A DNA stretch of 64,000 bases, from assembly GCA_027533455.1 (NCBI GenBank), contig JAPZUC010000003.1, positions 62,001 to 126,000 on the forward strand, in the 5' to 3' direction. The first letter of the stretch is position 1. The number at the start of each line of letters is the position of its first letter. The notes beneath the pieces were generated by a model. It was not told where the DNA came from. It did no database searches and was given only the letters and a program-made list of their open reading frames with translations. Source of the stretch: Porphyrobacter sp. GTDB lineage: Bacteria > Pseudomonadota > Alphaproteobacteria > Sphingomonadales > Sphingomonadaceae. Positions 38,865-48,098 of this stretch are shown here, piece after piece. Both the position numbers and the translations under genes were made by a program.

Positions 38865-39173
38865 ATGTCGCATGATCTGCAAGCCTCTCCCGAGCCCGAT
38901 CCCGTTCTGGCCGCCTTCCGCAAGAGCATCGACAATATCGATGCGGCCTTGATCCATATTCTGGCCGAGCGGTTCCGGATCACCCAGGCTGTGGGCGAAT
39001 ACAAGGCCAAAGTCACCCTGCCCCCGGCCGATCCCGACCGCGAGGCGCGCCAGATCGCGCGGCTGAGAAAGCTTTCGGAAGAGGCGGACCTCGATCCCGA
39101 ATTTTCCGAAAAGTTCCTGCGTTTCATCATTGATGAAGTGATCCGCCATCACGAGCGCGCGCAAGCGGGCTGA
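38865..39173 (+). CDS. Chorismate mutase (AroQ class)
   Basis: A 102-aa all-helical chorismate mutase that turns chorismate into prephenate for Phe and Tyr synthesis. The helix 1 pattern FRKSIDNIDAALIHILAERFRIT and later VGEYKA with catalytic Arg and Lys are visible, followed by DPDREARQIARLRKL and the closing helix. The ATG at 38865 is preferred to the longer frame from 38829, as the conserved domain begins at about residue 12. Stand-alone, with no prephenate dehydratase fused. Confidence 0.9.
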   Translation: MSHDLQASPEPDPVLAAFRKSIDNIDAALIHILAERFRITQAVGEYKAKVTLPPADPDREARQIARLRKLSEEADLDPEFSEKFLRFIIDEVIRHHERAQAG

Positions 39174-39294
39174 CAGCAGTCATTCCCGAAAGAAAAGGGG
39201 CACGCCGCCGATCGAAAGGCTACGTACCCCCAACTTTTGGCACCTCCCGACTGGCGGGACTGCATCGTCCGCCGGAGCGGCCTAAATCCTTTAG

Positions 39295-39852
39295 CTATCC
39301 GCGCGGACGACGCACGCGGGGCGGGCGCGAGACGCCCTCCGCGCGGCTGCGCGACACAGTCGTGTTGACCTGTCCGTTGCTACGGGTAGTGGCGCGGTCG
39401 CGCGCGGCAAGCGTGTTGCCATCGCTGTCGGTCACGCGCTGGCTGGCCTGCGAATTGCCCTGCCCGTCGCGGCTGCGACTGTCGGACAAGCCATAGGTCT
39501 GGCCGCCGCGCCCGGTTGCCGTGCCGCTGAAGGTCGAGCCGTTCTCGGTCCGCACGCGCTCGCCTTCAAGGCTGCGGGTGCGCCCTTGCGGTCCGGTCTG
39601 GGTCACCGAGACGGTTGAGCCCGTATCGGTGCGCTGGCGCAATGCGCTGCTCGATGCAGCGCTGCCGGTGTTGAGGTTGGTGACGTCGCGGTCGCGGGTC
39701 GCGGTGCCGGTCTCGCGGTTGACGGTGGTCGTCTGCGTGGCGCTCACATTGGGGCCTTCAAAAGTCTTGGTACGGCTCAGCTCCTGTGCGGCGAGCGAGG
39801 AGGCAAACGCCAGCACGGCGAGCGGGGCGAGAATCAGGTGTATCTTGTGCAT
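39295..39852 (-). CDS. Secreted Ser/Thr/Gly-rich protein, unknown function
   Basis: A 185-aa protein with a clear signal peptide (HLILAPLAVLAFASSLAAQ). The mature part has low complexity: Thr/Ser/Arg/Gly-rich imperfect repeats such as TTTVNRETGTATRDRDVTN and a Pro/Arg-rich basic tail. No domain is recognised. It lies 121 bases downstream of the anti-sigma-like gene on the same strand and could be a target of the ECF sigma factor. Confidence 0.68.
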   Translation of the reverse strand: MHKIHLILAPLAVLAFASSLAAQELSRTKTFEGPNVSATQTTTVNRETGTATRDRDVTNLNTGSAASSSALRQRTDTGSTVSVTQTGPQGRTRSLEGERVRTENGSTFSGTATGRGGQTYGLSDSRSRDGQGNSQASQRVTDSDGNTLAARDRATTRSNGQVNTTVSRSRAEGVSRPPRVRRPRG

Positions 39853-39972
39853 TGTCGTATTCCTCCATGCAAAATCAGAAAGTTGCAGGTCACCGGCGAC
39901 GAACGGGGGAGTGCCGCCGGTGACAAAGAGAAAACGTTTCAGGGCCAATCACCCCTTCGCGGGTCAGCGGCT

Positions 39973-40905
39973 TTATTCAGCAGGAGACGGGGCAGGTTGC
40001 AGGGCAGGCGCCGGCACAGGTGAGCTGTCGCTTGAGGGGGCCGAAGGGTCCGCGGGAGCACCGGCGCGGCGGGCGCGAACCTCGTCCATGAGCGCGCGGA
40101 GTTGTTCCGGCGAGAGCCTGCGCCACGCCTCGCGGCGCTCTGCGGGGGGAAGCTGACGCAATTCACGTACCGTCTCACGCAGCTGGGGATCGACCCGCGG
40201 GCGACTTCTGATGTCCTCGCGGGTCAGCGCCTCGCCGCCTTCGACCTTTCGCTGCATATTCTCGCGGCGGGCCAGCATGGCCGCATCCGCGCGCTGTTCG
40301 CGCCGCACCAGCTCAGACTCGATGCGGGCGCGCAGCCGTGCCTCCTCCTCGGGAGAAGGCACCGGCAGCCCGGCCGCGCGGCGGCGCTCGATCGCGCTTT
40401 TTATGCGCTGGTCGATGATCATGCGGCGTTCCTCGCGGCGGTCGGCACGCACCTGATCCAGGCGGCGGAACGCCTCGCCGAGCTCCTCGGGCGTATCGAC
40501 CGGGCCTTCGATGGCGACCAGTGCAGAGGAGGGAGCAGCAGCAGGGGCAGCGCGGCGCGCTTCCGGGGAAGGCGCAGCGGCAGCTGTGCCGGTGATCGCC
40601 GCCCACACCGTCCCAGCCGATGGCACCGGGATCGCAAGCTGCTGGAGGAGCCCGGTCGCTGCCGCCGCTGTCGCAAGCGCACCGAAACTGGCAAGGCTGA
40701 TGGCAATGCGCTGCCCCAGCCGCCAGCGGCGCTGGACGACCGCGCGGCGGAGCGGCGGCGGGGGCGCGGGTCGCACCTCGGCAGCGGCAAGCACGCGCTC
40801 GGCAAAGCCGGCTGGCAGCTCCGGCACAGCAAAATCTCCGAGCGCCCGGGCAAGCGGGCTGCCGGGCTCGATGGGCGCGCCAGGGTCCTGATCGTTCACG
40901 CTCAT
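39973..40905 (-). CDS. Single-pass membrane protein, probable anti-sigma factor
   Basis: A 310-aa protein: a short N-terminal cytoplasmic part (about 85 residues), one membrane helix near residue 90-105 (ISLASFGALATAAAATGLL), then a long Ala/Arg/Glu-rich periplasmic region with heptad-like helices (RREERRMIIDQRIKSAIERR) and a Pro-rich end. The start overlaps the ECF sigma gene as ATGA, the usual sign of a sigma/anti-sigma pair. No ZAS zinc motif is visible, so the call rests on topology and context. The periplasmic helical region resembles heavy-metal or stress sensors (CnrY/CpxP-like), but this is inference. Confidence 0.68.
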   Translation of the reverse strand: MSVNDQDPGAPIEPGSPLARALGDFAVPELPAGFAERVLAAAEVRPAPPPPLRRAVVQRRWRLGQRIAISLASFGALATAAAATGLLQQLAIPVPSAGTVWAAITGTAAAAPSPEARRAAPAAAPSSALVAIEGPVDTPEELGEAFRRLDQVRADRREERRMIIDQRIKSAIERRRAAGLPVPSPEEEARLRARIESELVRREQRADAAMLARRENMQRKVEGGEALTREDIRSRPRVDPQLRETVRELRQLPPAERREAWRRLSPEQLRALMDEVRARRAGAPADPSAPSSDSSPVPAPALQPAPSPAE

Positions 40906-41519
40906 GGCGCGTCTCCTTGGGCGGCGAAGGCCTGACGCAGCGCCGTGCGGGCGCGGTGCAACAGGGATTCGAAGGCCTTTATGTTCATATCCATCGCTTC
41001 GGCTGCCTCGGCATTGGGCAGCTCCTCGAAATAGGTCAGCACGATTGCGGCGCGCTGGCGCTCTGGCAGCGACAGCACCAGTGCACGGGCCAGCCCGTCG
41101 CGCTCGTCCGCCTCGATCTGCGCGTCGGCGAGCGGGGCTCCGTCCTCTTCCTCCGGCACCTCCCCGCCGCACAACCGGCGTGTGCGGCGCAGGCGGTCGA
41201 TCGCGAGGTTTGTCGCCACTCGCTGAAGCCAGCCGCCGAGCCGCAAGCGGGCCGCCGCCTGGCTACCGACCGGATGCCTCGCGGCAATGGTCGGAGCGTG
41301 ATCCCACAGGCGCAGCAGCGCCTCCTGCACGATATCCTCGGCCTCGTGCGCGTCGCCCATCATGCGATATGCAAGCCGGTGGAGAGCGCGCCCGTGCAGC
41401 GCAACCATGTCGCGCAAAGCCGCCGGATCGCGCTGTGCCAGCCGCGCCGCCCACACCGCCTCATCCCCCGCAGGAGCGAGAGGCGGCGCTACCGGCATTG
41501 GATCACTGCTGACGTTCAT
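40902..41519 (-). CDS. ECF-type RNA polymerase sigma factor
   Basis: A 205-aa sigma-70-family protein with region 2 (LHRLAYRMMGDAHEAEDIVQEALLRLW ... RVATNLAIDRLRR) and region 4 (LPERQRAAIVLTYFEELPNAEAAEAM). The short linker between them fits ECF sigma factors. It is coupled by a 4-base overlap to the membrane protein gene downstream. ATG at 41519 chosen; a start four codons upstream is also open. Confidence 0.93.
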   Translation of the reverse strand: MNVSSDPMPVAPPLAPAGDEAVWAARLAQRDPAALRDMVALHGRALHRLAYRMMGDAHEAEDIVQEALLRLWDHAPTIAARHPVGSQAAARLRLGGWLQRVATNLAIDRLRRTRRLCGGEVPEEEDGAPLADAQIEADERDGLARALVLSLPERQRAAIVLTYFEELPNAEAAEAMDMNIKAFESLLHRARTALRQAFAAQGDAP

Positions 41520-41603
41520 GGCGTATCGCAAAAGGGCCCGTTGGCGTGTGCGTCTTCAGCCATACAACGGCGACCTTGCAAAAACCCTTCGCGGGGCGCG
41601 CTA

Positions 41604-43007
41604 TCAGTCCGCGCGCGGCAGGCGCAGCGCCACCAGCAGCCCGCCCAGATCCTCGCTTGTGCCCAGTTCGACGCTGCCGCCATAGATTTCCGCCACATCG
41701 CGAACGATCGCAAGGCCGAGGCCGGTGCCAGGCTTTCCGGTGTCGAGTCTGACGCCGCGATCGAATATCCGGATCCGCTCGGCCTCGGGGATGCCTGCGC
41801 CGTCATCCTCGACCCAGATCAGGCACATCTTCGGATCGCGCGGTACATCGCTCTCATCGGGATCGATAGTGACGAAGACCGAGCCTCCGCCGTACTTCGC
41901 CGCGTTCTCGATGAGGTTGCCGAGCAGTTCGTCGAGGTCCTGCCGCTCCAGAGATACCAGGGCGTTCTTGTCGCCAGCAATGTCCAGCCGACCTTCGGGG
42001 TAGAGCCGCTCGACCGCGCGGCGTACAGCTTCGGCGCTCGCCATCACATTGGTGCGGGCATGGCCGACAGCGCGCCGGCCCACGGCGCGGGCGCGGGCTA
42101 GATGGTGGTCAACATGGCGCTGCATCGTGCGTGTCTCGCGCATTACCGCCTCGCCCAGATCGGGCGCCCGAGCGGTGGCAGCGTTGGTCAGCACGGTGAG
42201 CGGCGTCTTGAGCGCGTGAGCGAGATTGCCCGCGTGGCGCCGTGCTTCCTCGGCCTGCCTTTCGGAATGTTCGAGCAGCGCGTTCAGCTCCTCGACCAGC
42301 GGCTGCACTTCCAGCGGCAGCGGATCGGTGATGCGGTTCGCGCCAGTGGTGCGCAGGTTCTGGATCGCCGCGCGCACCCTCCGCAAGGGCGAGAGGCCAT
42401 AGCGCACTTGCATCAGTGCCATCAGCAGCAAGCCTAGGCCGAGCACGGCAAAGCTCCAGATCAGGATCAGGCGTACCCGCCCGACCTGCGCGTCCATCTG
42501 CTCGGTCGCGCTCGCTACGGCAAAGGTCCAGCGGGTCTCGCTGCCCGGCAGGATTACGGTGCGTTCCGCAATTCGCAGCGGCTCGCCCGCGAACTGGTCG
42601 GAATTGTAGACATGGACATCGCTGTCAAAGTGCCCGGCCTTGGCCTGCGCGCCTTGCAGCTTTAGCGTGCGGTCCCACAGGCTGCGCGAGGGCCACGGCT
42701 CGTAATTGCCGCCGGAAATCTGCCAATAAAGCCCGCTGCCCGGCTCAAGGAAGCGCTGGTCGCCCAAAGTGCGATAAAACCACACCTCACCGCTCGCATC
42801 GATCTCGGCCGAAGCGATCATCGCGGTCAGCTGGTAATCAAGCTGTTCGTCGAAATTGGCTTCGACCTGACTGGTGAGCGTACGTTCAAGCGCGATGCCA
42901 CCACCCAGCAAAAGCACCGAAATCCATCCCGCCGCGATCAGCCCCATGCGCCGCGCGAGGCTGGCGCGGGGACCAGCACCGGCTGAGGGATCGGCTACGT
43001 CGCGCAC
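41604..43007 (-). CDS. Sensor histidine kinase (PhoQ-like)
   Basis: A 467-aa membrane kinase: one helix (MGLIAAGWISVLLLGGGIAL), a periplasmic sensor of about 130 residues, a second helix (LILIWSFAVLGLGLLLMALM), HAMP-like linker, H-box NLAHALKTPLTVL, N-box GNLIENAAKYGGG, and G-boxes DDGAGIPEAER and GTGLGLAIV. The start is uncertain: the frame is open to a GTG at 43115, which would overlap the response regulator by 50 bases; the GTG at 43007 and ATG at 42947 are alternatives, and I prefer 43007 because a GGGGGTGAGG site precedes it. Partner of the regulator just upstream. Confidence 0.9.
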   Translation of the reverse strand: MRDVADPSAGAGPRASLARRMGLIAAGWISVLLLGGGIALERTLTSQVEANFDEQLDYQLTAMIASAEIDASGEVWFYRTLGDQRFLEPGSGLYWQISGGNYEPWPSRSLWDRTLKLQGAQAKAGHFDSDVHVYNSDQFAGEPLRIAERTVILPGSETRWTFAVASATEQMDAQVGRVRLILIWSFAVLGLGLLLMALMQVRYGLSPLRRVRAAIQNLRTTGANRITDPLPLEVQPLVEELNALLEHSERQAEEARRHAGNLAHALKTPLTVLTNAATARAPDLGEAVMRETRTMQRHVDHHLARARAVGRRAVGHARTNVMASAEAVRRAVERLYPEGRLDIAGDKNALVSLERQDLDELLGNLIENAAKYGGGSVFVTIDPDESDVPRDPKMCLIWVEDDGAGIPEAERIRIFDRGVRLDTGKPGTGLGLAIVRDVAEIYGGSVELGTSEDLGGLLVALRLPRAD

Positions 43008-43065
43008 AACCTCGGCCTCACCCCCTGGCGAGACGGCAGTAACATCGCCGACTGACGCAGACGCC

Positions 43066-43743
43066 TCAGGCGCGGGGCGCGTCGGCGGGGTCGTCGAGGC
43101 TGTAACCGAGGCCACGGATGGTTGTAATCACGTCTGCGCCAAGCTTCTTGCGGATGCGGGTGACGAAAACTTCGATGGTGTTCGAATCCCGGTCGAAATC
43201 CTGATCATAGATGTGCTCGATCAGTTCGGTGCGGCTCACCACCTTGCCCTTGTGATGCATGAGATAGCTGAGCAGCTTGTATTCCTGCGCGGTCAGCTTG
43301 ACCGGTTCGCCCGCCAGCGTGACGCGGCCCGAGCGGGTATCCAGCCGCACATCGCCCGCGGTGAGTTCCGATGACGTATTGCCCGAGGCACGGCGGATCA
43401 GCGCGCGCAGACGGGCGATGAGCTCTTCCGTCTGGAACGGCTTGGCGAGGTAATCATCGGCGCCGGCATCAAGCCCGGCAACCTTGTCGCTCCAGCTGTC
43501 GCGCGCGGTCAGCACCAGCACCGGGAAGGTGCGCCCTTCGCGCCGCCACATGCCCAGCACGGTCAGCCCGTCGATCTCGGGCAGGCCGAGGTCGAGCACA
43601 ACCGCGTCGTAATCCTCGGTCGAGCCCATGAAGTGCCCGTCCTCGCCATCGGTCGACAGGTCTACGGCATAGCCCTGGGCTTCGAGCGTGGACTTGAGCT
43701 GTGCGCCAAGGTTAGGTTCGTCTTCGACGATCAGAATGCGCAT
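43066..43743 (-). CDS. OmpR/PhoB-family response regulator
   Basis: A 225-aa two-domain regulator. The receiver has VEDEPNLG, the phosphorylated Asp51 in DAVVLDLGLP, Thr in VLTARDS and the Lys in YLAKPFQ. The winged-helix output domain has LTAQEYKLLSYLMHHKGKVVSR and VFVTRIRKKLG. It is followed by the sensor kinase and preceded by a PepSY-domain protein, a common three-gene set. Confidence 0.95.
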   Translation of the reverse strand: MRILIVEDEPNLGAQLKSTLEAQGYAVDLSTDGEDGHFMGSTEDYDAVVLDLGLPEIDGLTVLGMWRREGRTFPVLVLTARDSWSDKVAGLDAGADDYLAKPFQTEELIARLRALIRRASGNTSSELTAGDVRLDTRSGRVTLAGEPVKLTAQEYKLLSYLMHHKGKVVSRTELIEHIYDQDFDRDSNTIEVFVTRIRKKLGADVITTIRGLGYSLDDPADAPRA

Positions 43744-43866
43744 GGGTAACCGGTTTCCTGATTAGCGATGAGCGGGTTGGTGCGCTTTTGGTTTGCGAGC
43801 GTCAAGCAAGCGCTGCGTGCCCAAGACTGCAATGTCCCCCGCTGAAATGGCATGATTGCCTGTCTG

Positions 43867-44175
43867 TCAGCGCGAACGGCCGATAATCCGGCCGGTGCGC
43901 GCATCGACATCGATGTAGGTCACGCGGCCATCCTTGATGAACTTCAGACGATAGGCCCTTGCGGTCGAATCATAGGCAAAGCCGAGATACTCGGCATCGC
44001 GCATCGCGGGCAGGATGCGCGCCTCGATCTCGCTGGAACGCATGATGTTGCCGGCCTGCGCCTCGCGCCGCGCCTCGCCCTGATCACCGCGCGGCTGATC
44101 CTGCGCGGACGCAGGGGCGCCGACCAGCACCAGCGCTGCCAGTGGAGCAAACAGGAAGGCGAGCGAGGTTTTCAT
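43867..44175 (-). CDS. Periplasmic PepSY-domain protein
   Basis: A 102-aa protein with a signal peptide ending near APASAQDQ and a C-terminal PepSY-like fold: ILPAMRDAEYLGFAYDSTARAYRLKFI then VTYIDVDARTGRIIG. Small PepSY proteins often sit upstream of a response regulator and kinase and are thought to tune the sensor. Here it lies 123 bases upstream of the regulator on the same strand. Confidence 0.82.
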   Translation of the reverse strand: MKTSLAFLFAPLAALVLVGAPASAQDQPRGDQGEARREAQAGNIMRSSEIEARILPAMRDAEYLGFAYDSTARAYRLKFIKDGRVTYIDVDARTGRIIGRSR

Positions 44176-44222
44176 CACAGTCAATCGATTAGCAGTTGCC
44201 TATTGAACAAGCGGTGAATGGC

Positions 44223-44957
44223 TTACTTGGTTCCGGCCGGTGCCTTGCCGACGAGTTCATAGGTGATGTTCACGCTCACCCCTGTCGAAACCGTGCCGGG
44301 CTGCACCGGGGTCGATGTTGCGGCTACCTCAGCCACTATCTTGGCGGCATCGAACATCGGGAAGCTGCCCTCGATGCCCTCGGACACTGCCAGCACTTTC
44401 ACCCCTTCATATCCGAGCATCTTCGCATAAGCCCGGGCCTGCGCCTCGCCGCGGGCAACGGCGCGGGTGCGCGCCTCATCCTTGGCCGGCGACGGGTTCG
44501 CAATGTCGAATTCGGGGCCGGATAGGTCGGTCGCACCAGCCTCGACCAGCGCATCGAGAACACGGCCGGTATCTTCGACCTTGCGCAGGGTCACGCTGAC
44601 GCGGTTGGCGGCCTGATAGCCGCGGAACTTGGCGCCGCTGTCCAGATAGTCATACTGCGCAGAAAGACCGATGCCGCTCGTCTGGATGTCTTTTTCGGCG
44701 ATCCCGAGCGCTTTGATCTGCCCGATCACCTTGGTCATCGCCGCCGCATTCTTGCGCATCGCCTCGGTCGCGGTCGGCGCTTCGACGACAACGCCCGCAC
44801 TGATCCTCACAATGTCCGGCGCGGTGTCGACGGTCTCGTACACGCTCAACTCGACCACCGGGCCGCTCGGGGCAAGGTTGACCTGCGGCGCGGCAAAGGC
44901 GGCTGCAGGAAAAATCAGAGCCGAGGCGGCAGTCAGGGCAAAAGCGGATTTCATCAT
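44223..44957 (-). CDS. SIMPL-domain (DUF541) periplasmic protein
   Basis: A 244-aa protein with a Sec signal peptide (SAFALTAASALIFPAAAFAA) and a SIMPL domain. The pattern starting VVELSVYETVDTAPDIVRISAGV and continuing KNAAAMTKVIGQIKALGI, QTSGIGLSAQYDY and DEARTRAVARGEAQARAYAKML is that of the YggE/DUF541 family, linked with oxidative-stress tolerance. Start at 44957 (Met-Met-Lys) has an AGGAAAAG site. Precedes the PepSY gene on the same strand. Confidence 0.9.
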   Translation of the reverse strand: MMKSAFALTAASALIFPAAAFAAPQVNLAPSGPVVELSVYETVDTAPDIVRISAGVVVEAPTATEAMRKNAAAMTKVIGQIKALGIAEKDIQTSGIGLSAQYDYLDSGAKFRGYQAANRVSVTLRKVEDTGRVLDALVEAGATDLSGPEFDIANPSPAKDEARTRAVARGEAQARAYAKMLGYEGVKVLAVSEGIEGSFPMFDAAKIVAEVAATSTPVQPGTVSTGVSVNITYELVGKAPAGTK

Positions 44958-45086
44958 GAGTTCTTTTCCTTGGTTTGGCCGCACCCCTGCAACGCCTTGC
45001 CTTTCGCGTGACTGAACCGCTGCGCCGACGCGGGGTTGCTGGGGCCCACTTGCCCCTTGGCTGCCCAGCCCCTAGGTGCGCGGACG

Positions 45087-46931
45087 ATGGCGCAACCACC
45101 GATTTTCTCCTTCGAGGGCCTCGCCCTGCAGCAGGGCGGCCGCTGGCTGTTCGGCGGCCCGACCCCCACGAGCGGTGCCGCGCCGATCGACCTCCACGTG
45201 CTGCCCGGTGACAGGCTGGCGCTGATCGGCCGCAACGGTGCAGGCAAGACGACGCTGCTCCGCCTGATCACCGGCAAGATCGAGGCCGACCGCGGACAGC
45301 GCCGGATCAAGCCGGGGACGAATATCGTCTTTCTTGAACAAGACCCGGATTTCTCCAGCGCGGTGACGCTGATGGATTGGGCGCTGGGCGGCCCGGATGC
45401 ACCCGAGGCGCACGAGGTTGAGGCGATCGCCGGCCAGCTCGGCATCGACATGAGCCGCGAGGCAGTTACGGCCAGTGGGGGTGAGCGGCGCCGGGCTGCG
45501 ATCGCGCGTGCTTTGGCGCAGGACCCCGATCTCATTCTGCTGGACGAACCGACTAACCACCTCGATCTCGCTGCGATCGACTGGCTGGAGGATTGGCTCT
45601 CGCGCTACCGCGGGGCGTTCATCACGATTTCCCACGACCGTACCTTCCTCACCCGCCTGACCCGCGCGACCCTGTGGCTCGACCGCGGCACAATACGGCG
45701 CAAGGAGATCGGCTTTGGCGGCTACGAGGCGTGGGAGGAACAGGTCTATGCCGAGGAGGCCCGCAATGCGGATCGCCTTGATGCCAAACTGAAAATCGAG
45801 GCCCACTGGCTCGAACGCGGGGTCACCGCGCGGCGCAAGCGCAACCAGGGCCGGCTGGAAAAGCTCCACCAGATGCGCGCTGTCCGGGCAGCGATGATTT
45901 CGGGCGCAGGGACGGCCAAGTTGAAGCTGGCCTCTGACGACGACTTCAAGTCGAAATCCGTCATCGTTGCCGACAATATTTCAAAGACTTATGGTGAACG
46001 CGCCATCATCAAGCCCTTCTCCCTGCGGATCCAGAACGGCGATCGCATCGGGATCGTCGGTTCCAACGGCGCTGGCAAGACCACCCTGCTGAAATTGCTC
46101 ACCAAAGAGCTCGAACCCGACACCGGCTCCGTCACCCATGCCCGCACCTTGACCGGGGTAATGATCGACCAGCAGCGCAAGCTGCTCGAACCGGGTGCGA
46201 CTGTCCGCCAGATCCTGGCCGAGGGGGGCGACTGGATCGACGTGCGGGGCGTGCGCAAACATGTGCAGGCCTACCTCAAGGATTTCCTATTCGACCCCGG
46301 CCTGGTCGACACCAAAATTGGCATCCTGTCGGGCGGGGAACGCTCCCGCCTGCTGCTCGCCCGCGAGTTTGCGCGTACCGCCAATCTCCTCGTTCTGGAC
46401 GAGCCGACAAATGATCTTGATCTCGAAACCCTTGATCTTCTTCAGGAAGTGATCGCCGATTTCGATGGCACCGTGCTGATCGTCAGCCACGACCGCGACT
46501 TCCTCGACCGCACTGTCACCATCACTCTGGGCCTCGACGGGTCGGGCAAGGTGGATATTGTCGCGGGCGGCTATGCCGATTGGGAAGCCCGCCGCAAAGC
46601 CCCCCCAACAGGAGGCAAGACAGGGTCAAGCGGGGGTCAAAGCCGGGCTGGAGGGGCATCTGAGGGGGGGCAAAAGAATGTTCCTACAAAGCCCGCCCAA
46701 TCGGCCAGATTGTCCTACAAGGACCAGCGTGATTACGAGATCCTCCCAGCCCGGATCGAGGAACTCGAAGCCGCCATCGCCAAGGGCGAAGCGCTGCTGA
46801 ACGATCCCGAACTCTACGCGAAGGACCCTCAAAGGTTCGCGGCGATATCGCAAGGCATAGCCAATGCCCGGGCGGAAAAGGACGCGGCGGAGGAACGCTG
46901 GCTGATGCTTGCGGAAATGGTCGAGGGGTGA
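45087..46931 (+). CDS. uup: ABC-F family ATPase, Uup type
   Basis: A 614-aa protein with two ABC ATPase domains and no membrane part: Walker A GRNGAGKTTLLRL and GSNGAGKTTLLKL, signatures ASGGERRRAAIARAL and LSGGERSRLLLAREF, Walker B LILLDEPTNHLDL and LLVLDEPTNDLDL. The linker between them and a C-terminal coiled coil (RLSYKDQRDYEILPARIEELE) identify Uup, which acts on ribosomes and branched DNA. A Gly/Ser-rich linker of about 35 residues stands before the coiled coil. Start ATG at 45087. Confidence 0.93.
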   Translation: MAQPPIFSFEGLALQQGGRWLFGGPTPTSGAAPIDLHVLPGDRLALIGRNGAGKTTLLRLITGKIEADRGQRRIKPGTNIVFLEQDPDFSSAVTLMDWALGGPDAPEAHEVEAIAGQLGIDMSREAVTASGGERRRAAIARALAQDPDLILLDEPTNHLDLAAIDWLEDWLSRYRGAFITISHDRTFLTRLTRATLWLDRGTIRRKEIGFGGYEAWEEQVYAEEARNADRLDAKLKIEAHWLERGVTARRKRNQGRLEKLHQMRAVRAAMISGAGTAKLKLASDDDFKSKSVIVADNISKTYGERAIIKPFSLRIQNGDRIGIVGSNGAGKTTLLKLLTKELEPDTGSVTHARTLTGVMIDQQRKLLEPGATVRQILAEGGDWIDVRGVRKHVQAYLKDFLFDPGLVDTKIGILSGGERSRLLLAREFARTANLLVLDEPTNDLDLETLDLLQEVIADFDGTVLIVSHDRDFLDRTVTITLGLDGSGKVDIVAGGYADWEARRKAPPTGGKTGSSGGQSRAGGASEGGQKNVPTKPAQSARLSYKDQRDYEILPARIEELEAAIAKGEALLNDPELYAKDPQRFAAISQGIANARAEKDAAEERWLMLAEMVEG

Positions 46932-47536
46932 TCGCCCCCGCGCCGGGGGACCCTGTGGGCGAACTTCGCGCAAGGATCGCCGCCTGCACGCTGTGCGCCG
47001 CGCACCTGCCGCTCGGCCCGCGCCCGATCGCACGCTTTTCCGCCACCGCCCGCATCCTGATCATCGGTCAGGCACCCGGAACCAAAGTACATAACAGCGG
47101 CGTGCCGTGGGACGATGACAGCGGCGACCGGCTGCGCGACTGGCTCGGGATCGACAAGGCCACCTTCTATGACGAGGAAAAGGTCGCGCAAATGCCGATG
47201 GGCTTCTGCTATCCCGGCCGCGCTGCCGGCGGCGACGCGCCCCCGCGCCAGGAGTGCGCGCCGCAATGGCATGATGCGGTGCTGCGCCTGCTCCCCGCCG
47301 AACGTCTGACGCTGCTCGTCGGTGTCCACGCGCAGGCGCGTTACTTGCCGCACCTCAAGCGCCTCGGCCTCACCGAGCGGGTCAGCCGCTTCGGCGAGGA
47401 CTTGCCCTTTATCGCCCTGCCCCACCCAGCATGGCGATCGCGGATGTGGATGGCGAAACATCCTTGGTTCGAGGCAGACATCCTGCCATCCTTGCGCGAC
47501 CGGGTCCACGACGCGCTGGCTCAGGTGATCCTGTAA
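46928..47536 (+). CDS. Uracil-DNA glycosylase superfamily protein
   Basis: A 202-aa protein of the UDG superfamily. The N-terminal Cys pair (IAACTLCAAHLPLGPRP), motif GQAPGTKVHNSGVPWDDDSG and the late HPAWRSRMWMAKHPWF fit a bacterial UDG-like family that resembles family 4/5 but lacks a clear full Fe-S Cys set. Activity is therefore uncertain. The GTG start overlaps the uup stop by 4 bases, so the two are translationally coupled. Confidence 0.82.
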   Translation: MIAPAPGDPVGELRARIAACTLCAAHLPLGPRPIARFSATARILIIGQAPGTKVHNSGVPWDDDSGDRLRDWLGIDKATFYDEEKVAQMPMGFCYPGRAAGGDAPPRQECAPQWHDAVLRLLPAERLTLLVGVHAQARYLPHLKRLGLTERVSRFGEDLPFIALPHPAWRSRMWMAKHPWFEADILPSLRDRVHDALAQVIL

Positions 47537-48003
47537 AACTCCGCCACCCGTTCGAGTGCGATTTTCAGCACCAGCTTGCCGCTCCGCGAAGGCCAGCCAA
47601 GGCGCTTTTCGGCTTAGGGCAGCGGCTCGCCCGCGCAGACTACGCGCCACAGAATATCCTCCAACCCGCGCCCCGCGAGCCTGATCGCCCCGTCGAAGCG
47701 CTGGCGGGCAGCGGCCTGCTTCTCGCTCGGATCGAGCCCGCCCGGCGCGGTCGAACGCGCGCGCACCGGATCCCAGCGCATCGTGATGCTCGCGGGCAGC
47801 TGTGCACGTTCGTAATCGGCCCGCAGCGCCTCGCCCGCATCGAACAGACGCTGCGACAGGTGCCCGCGCGCATGGAGCCATGCCAGCGGGCTTTCAGCGA
47901 GGTTCACCGTTACGGAGCGCGTACTGCGCAAGCCGCCGGGCGCCGCCGGACTGCGGCGCGGGCCCTCGGAGGTAAGTTCGCGTTCGACGAGATGGCGCTT
48001 CAT
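47521..48003 (-). pseudogene. DUF6456-domain gene interrupted by an in-frame stop
   Basis: Starting from the ATG at 48003 (with GGAGG ahead) the frame gives a DUF6456 protein: SPLAWLHARGHLSQRLFDAG, EALRADYERAQLP and GGLDPSEKQAAARQRFDGA. A TAA at 47614-47616 stops it at 129 aa. The same frame continues beyond this stop with the conserved end of the family (EKRLGWPSRSGKLVLKIALE) up to a TGA at 47521. A single G-to-T change in a Glu codon would explain this. It is either a pseudogene or a slightly shortened protein. Its end overlaps the convergent UDG-like gene. Confidence 0.8.
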
Positions 48004-48098
48004 GGTAGTTCCTCCGCTTGGCTGTGCGAGGGACTTGCCAAGGCGGATTATTTGTAGGAAAGAAAAAACCAATACGGTTAAATCAGGACACCCTCCGA

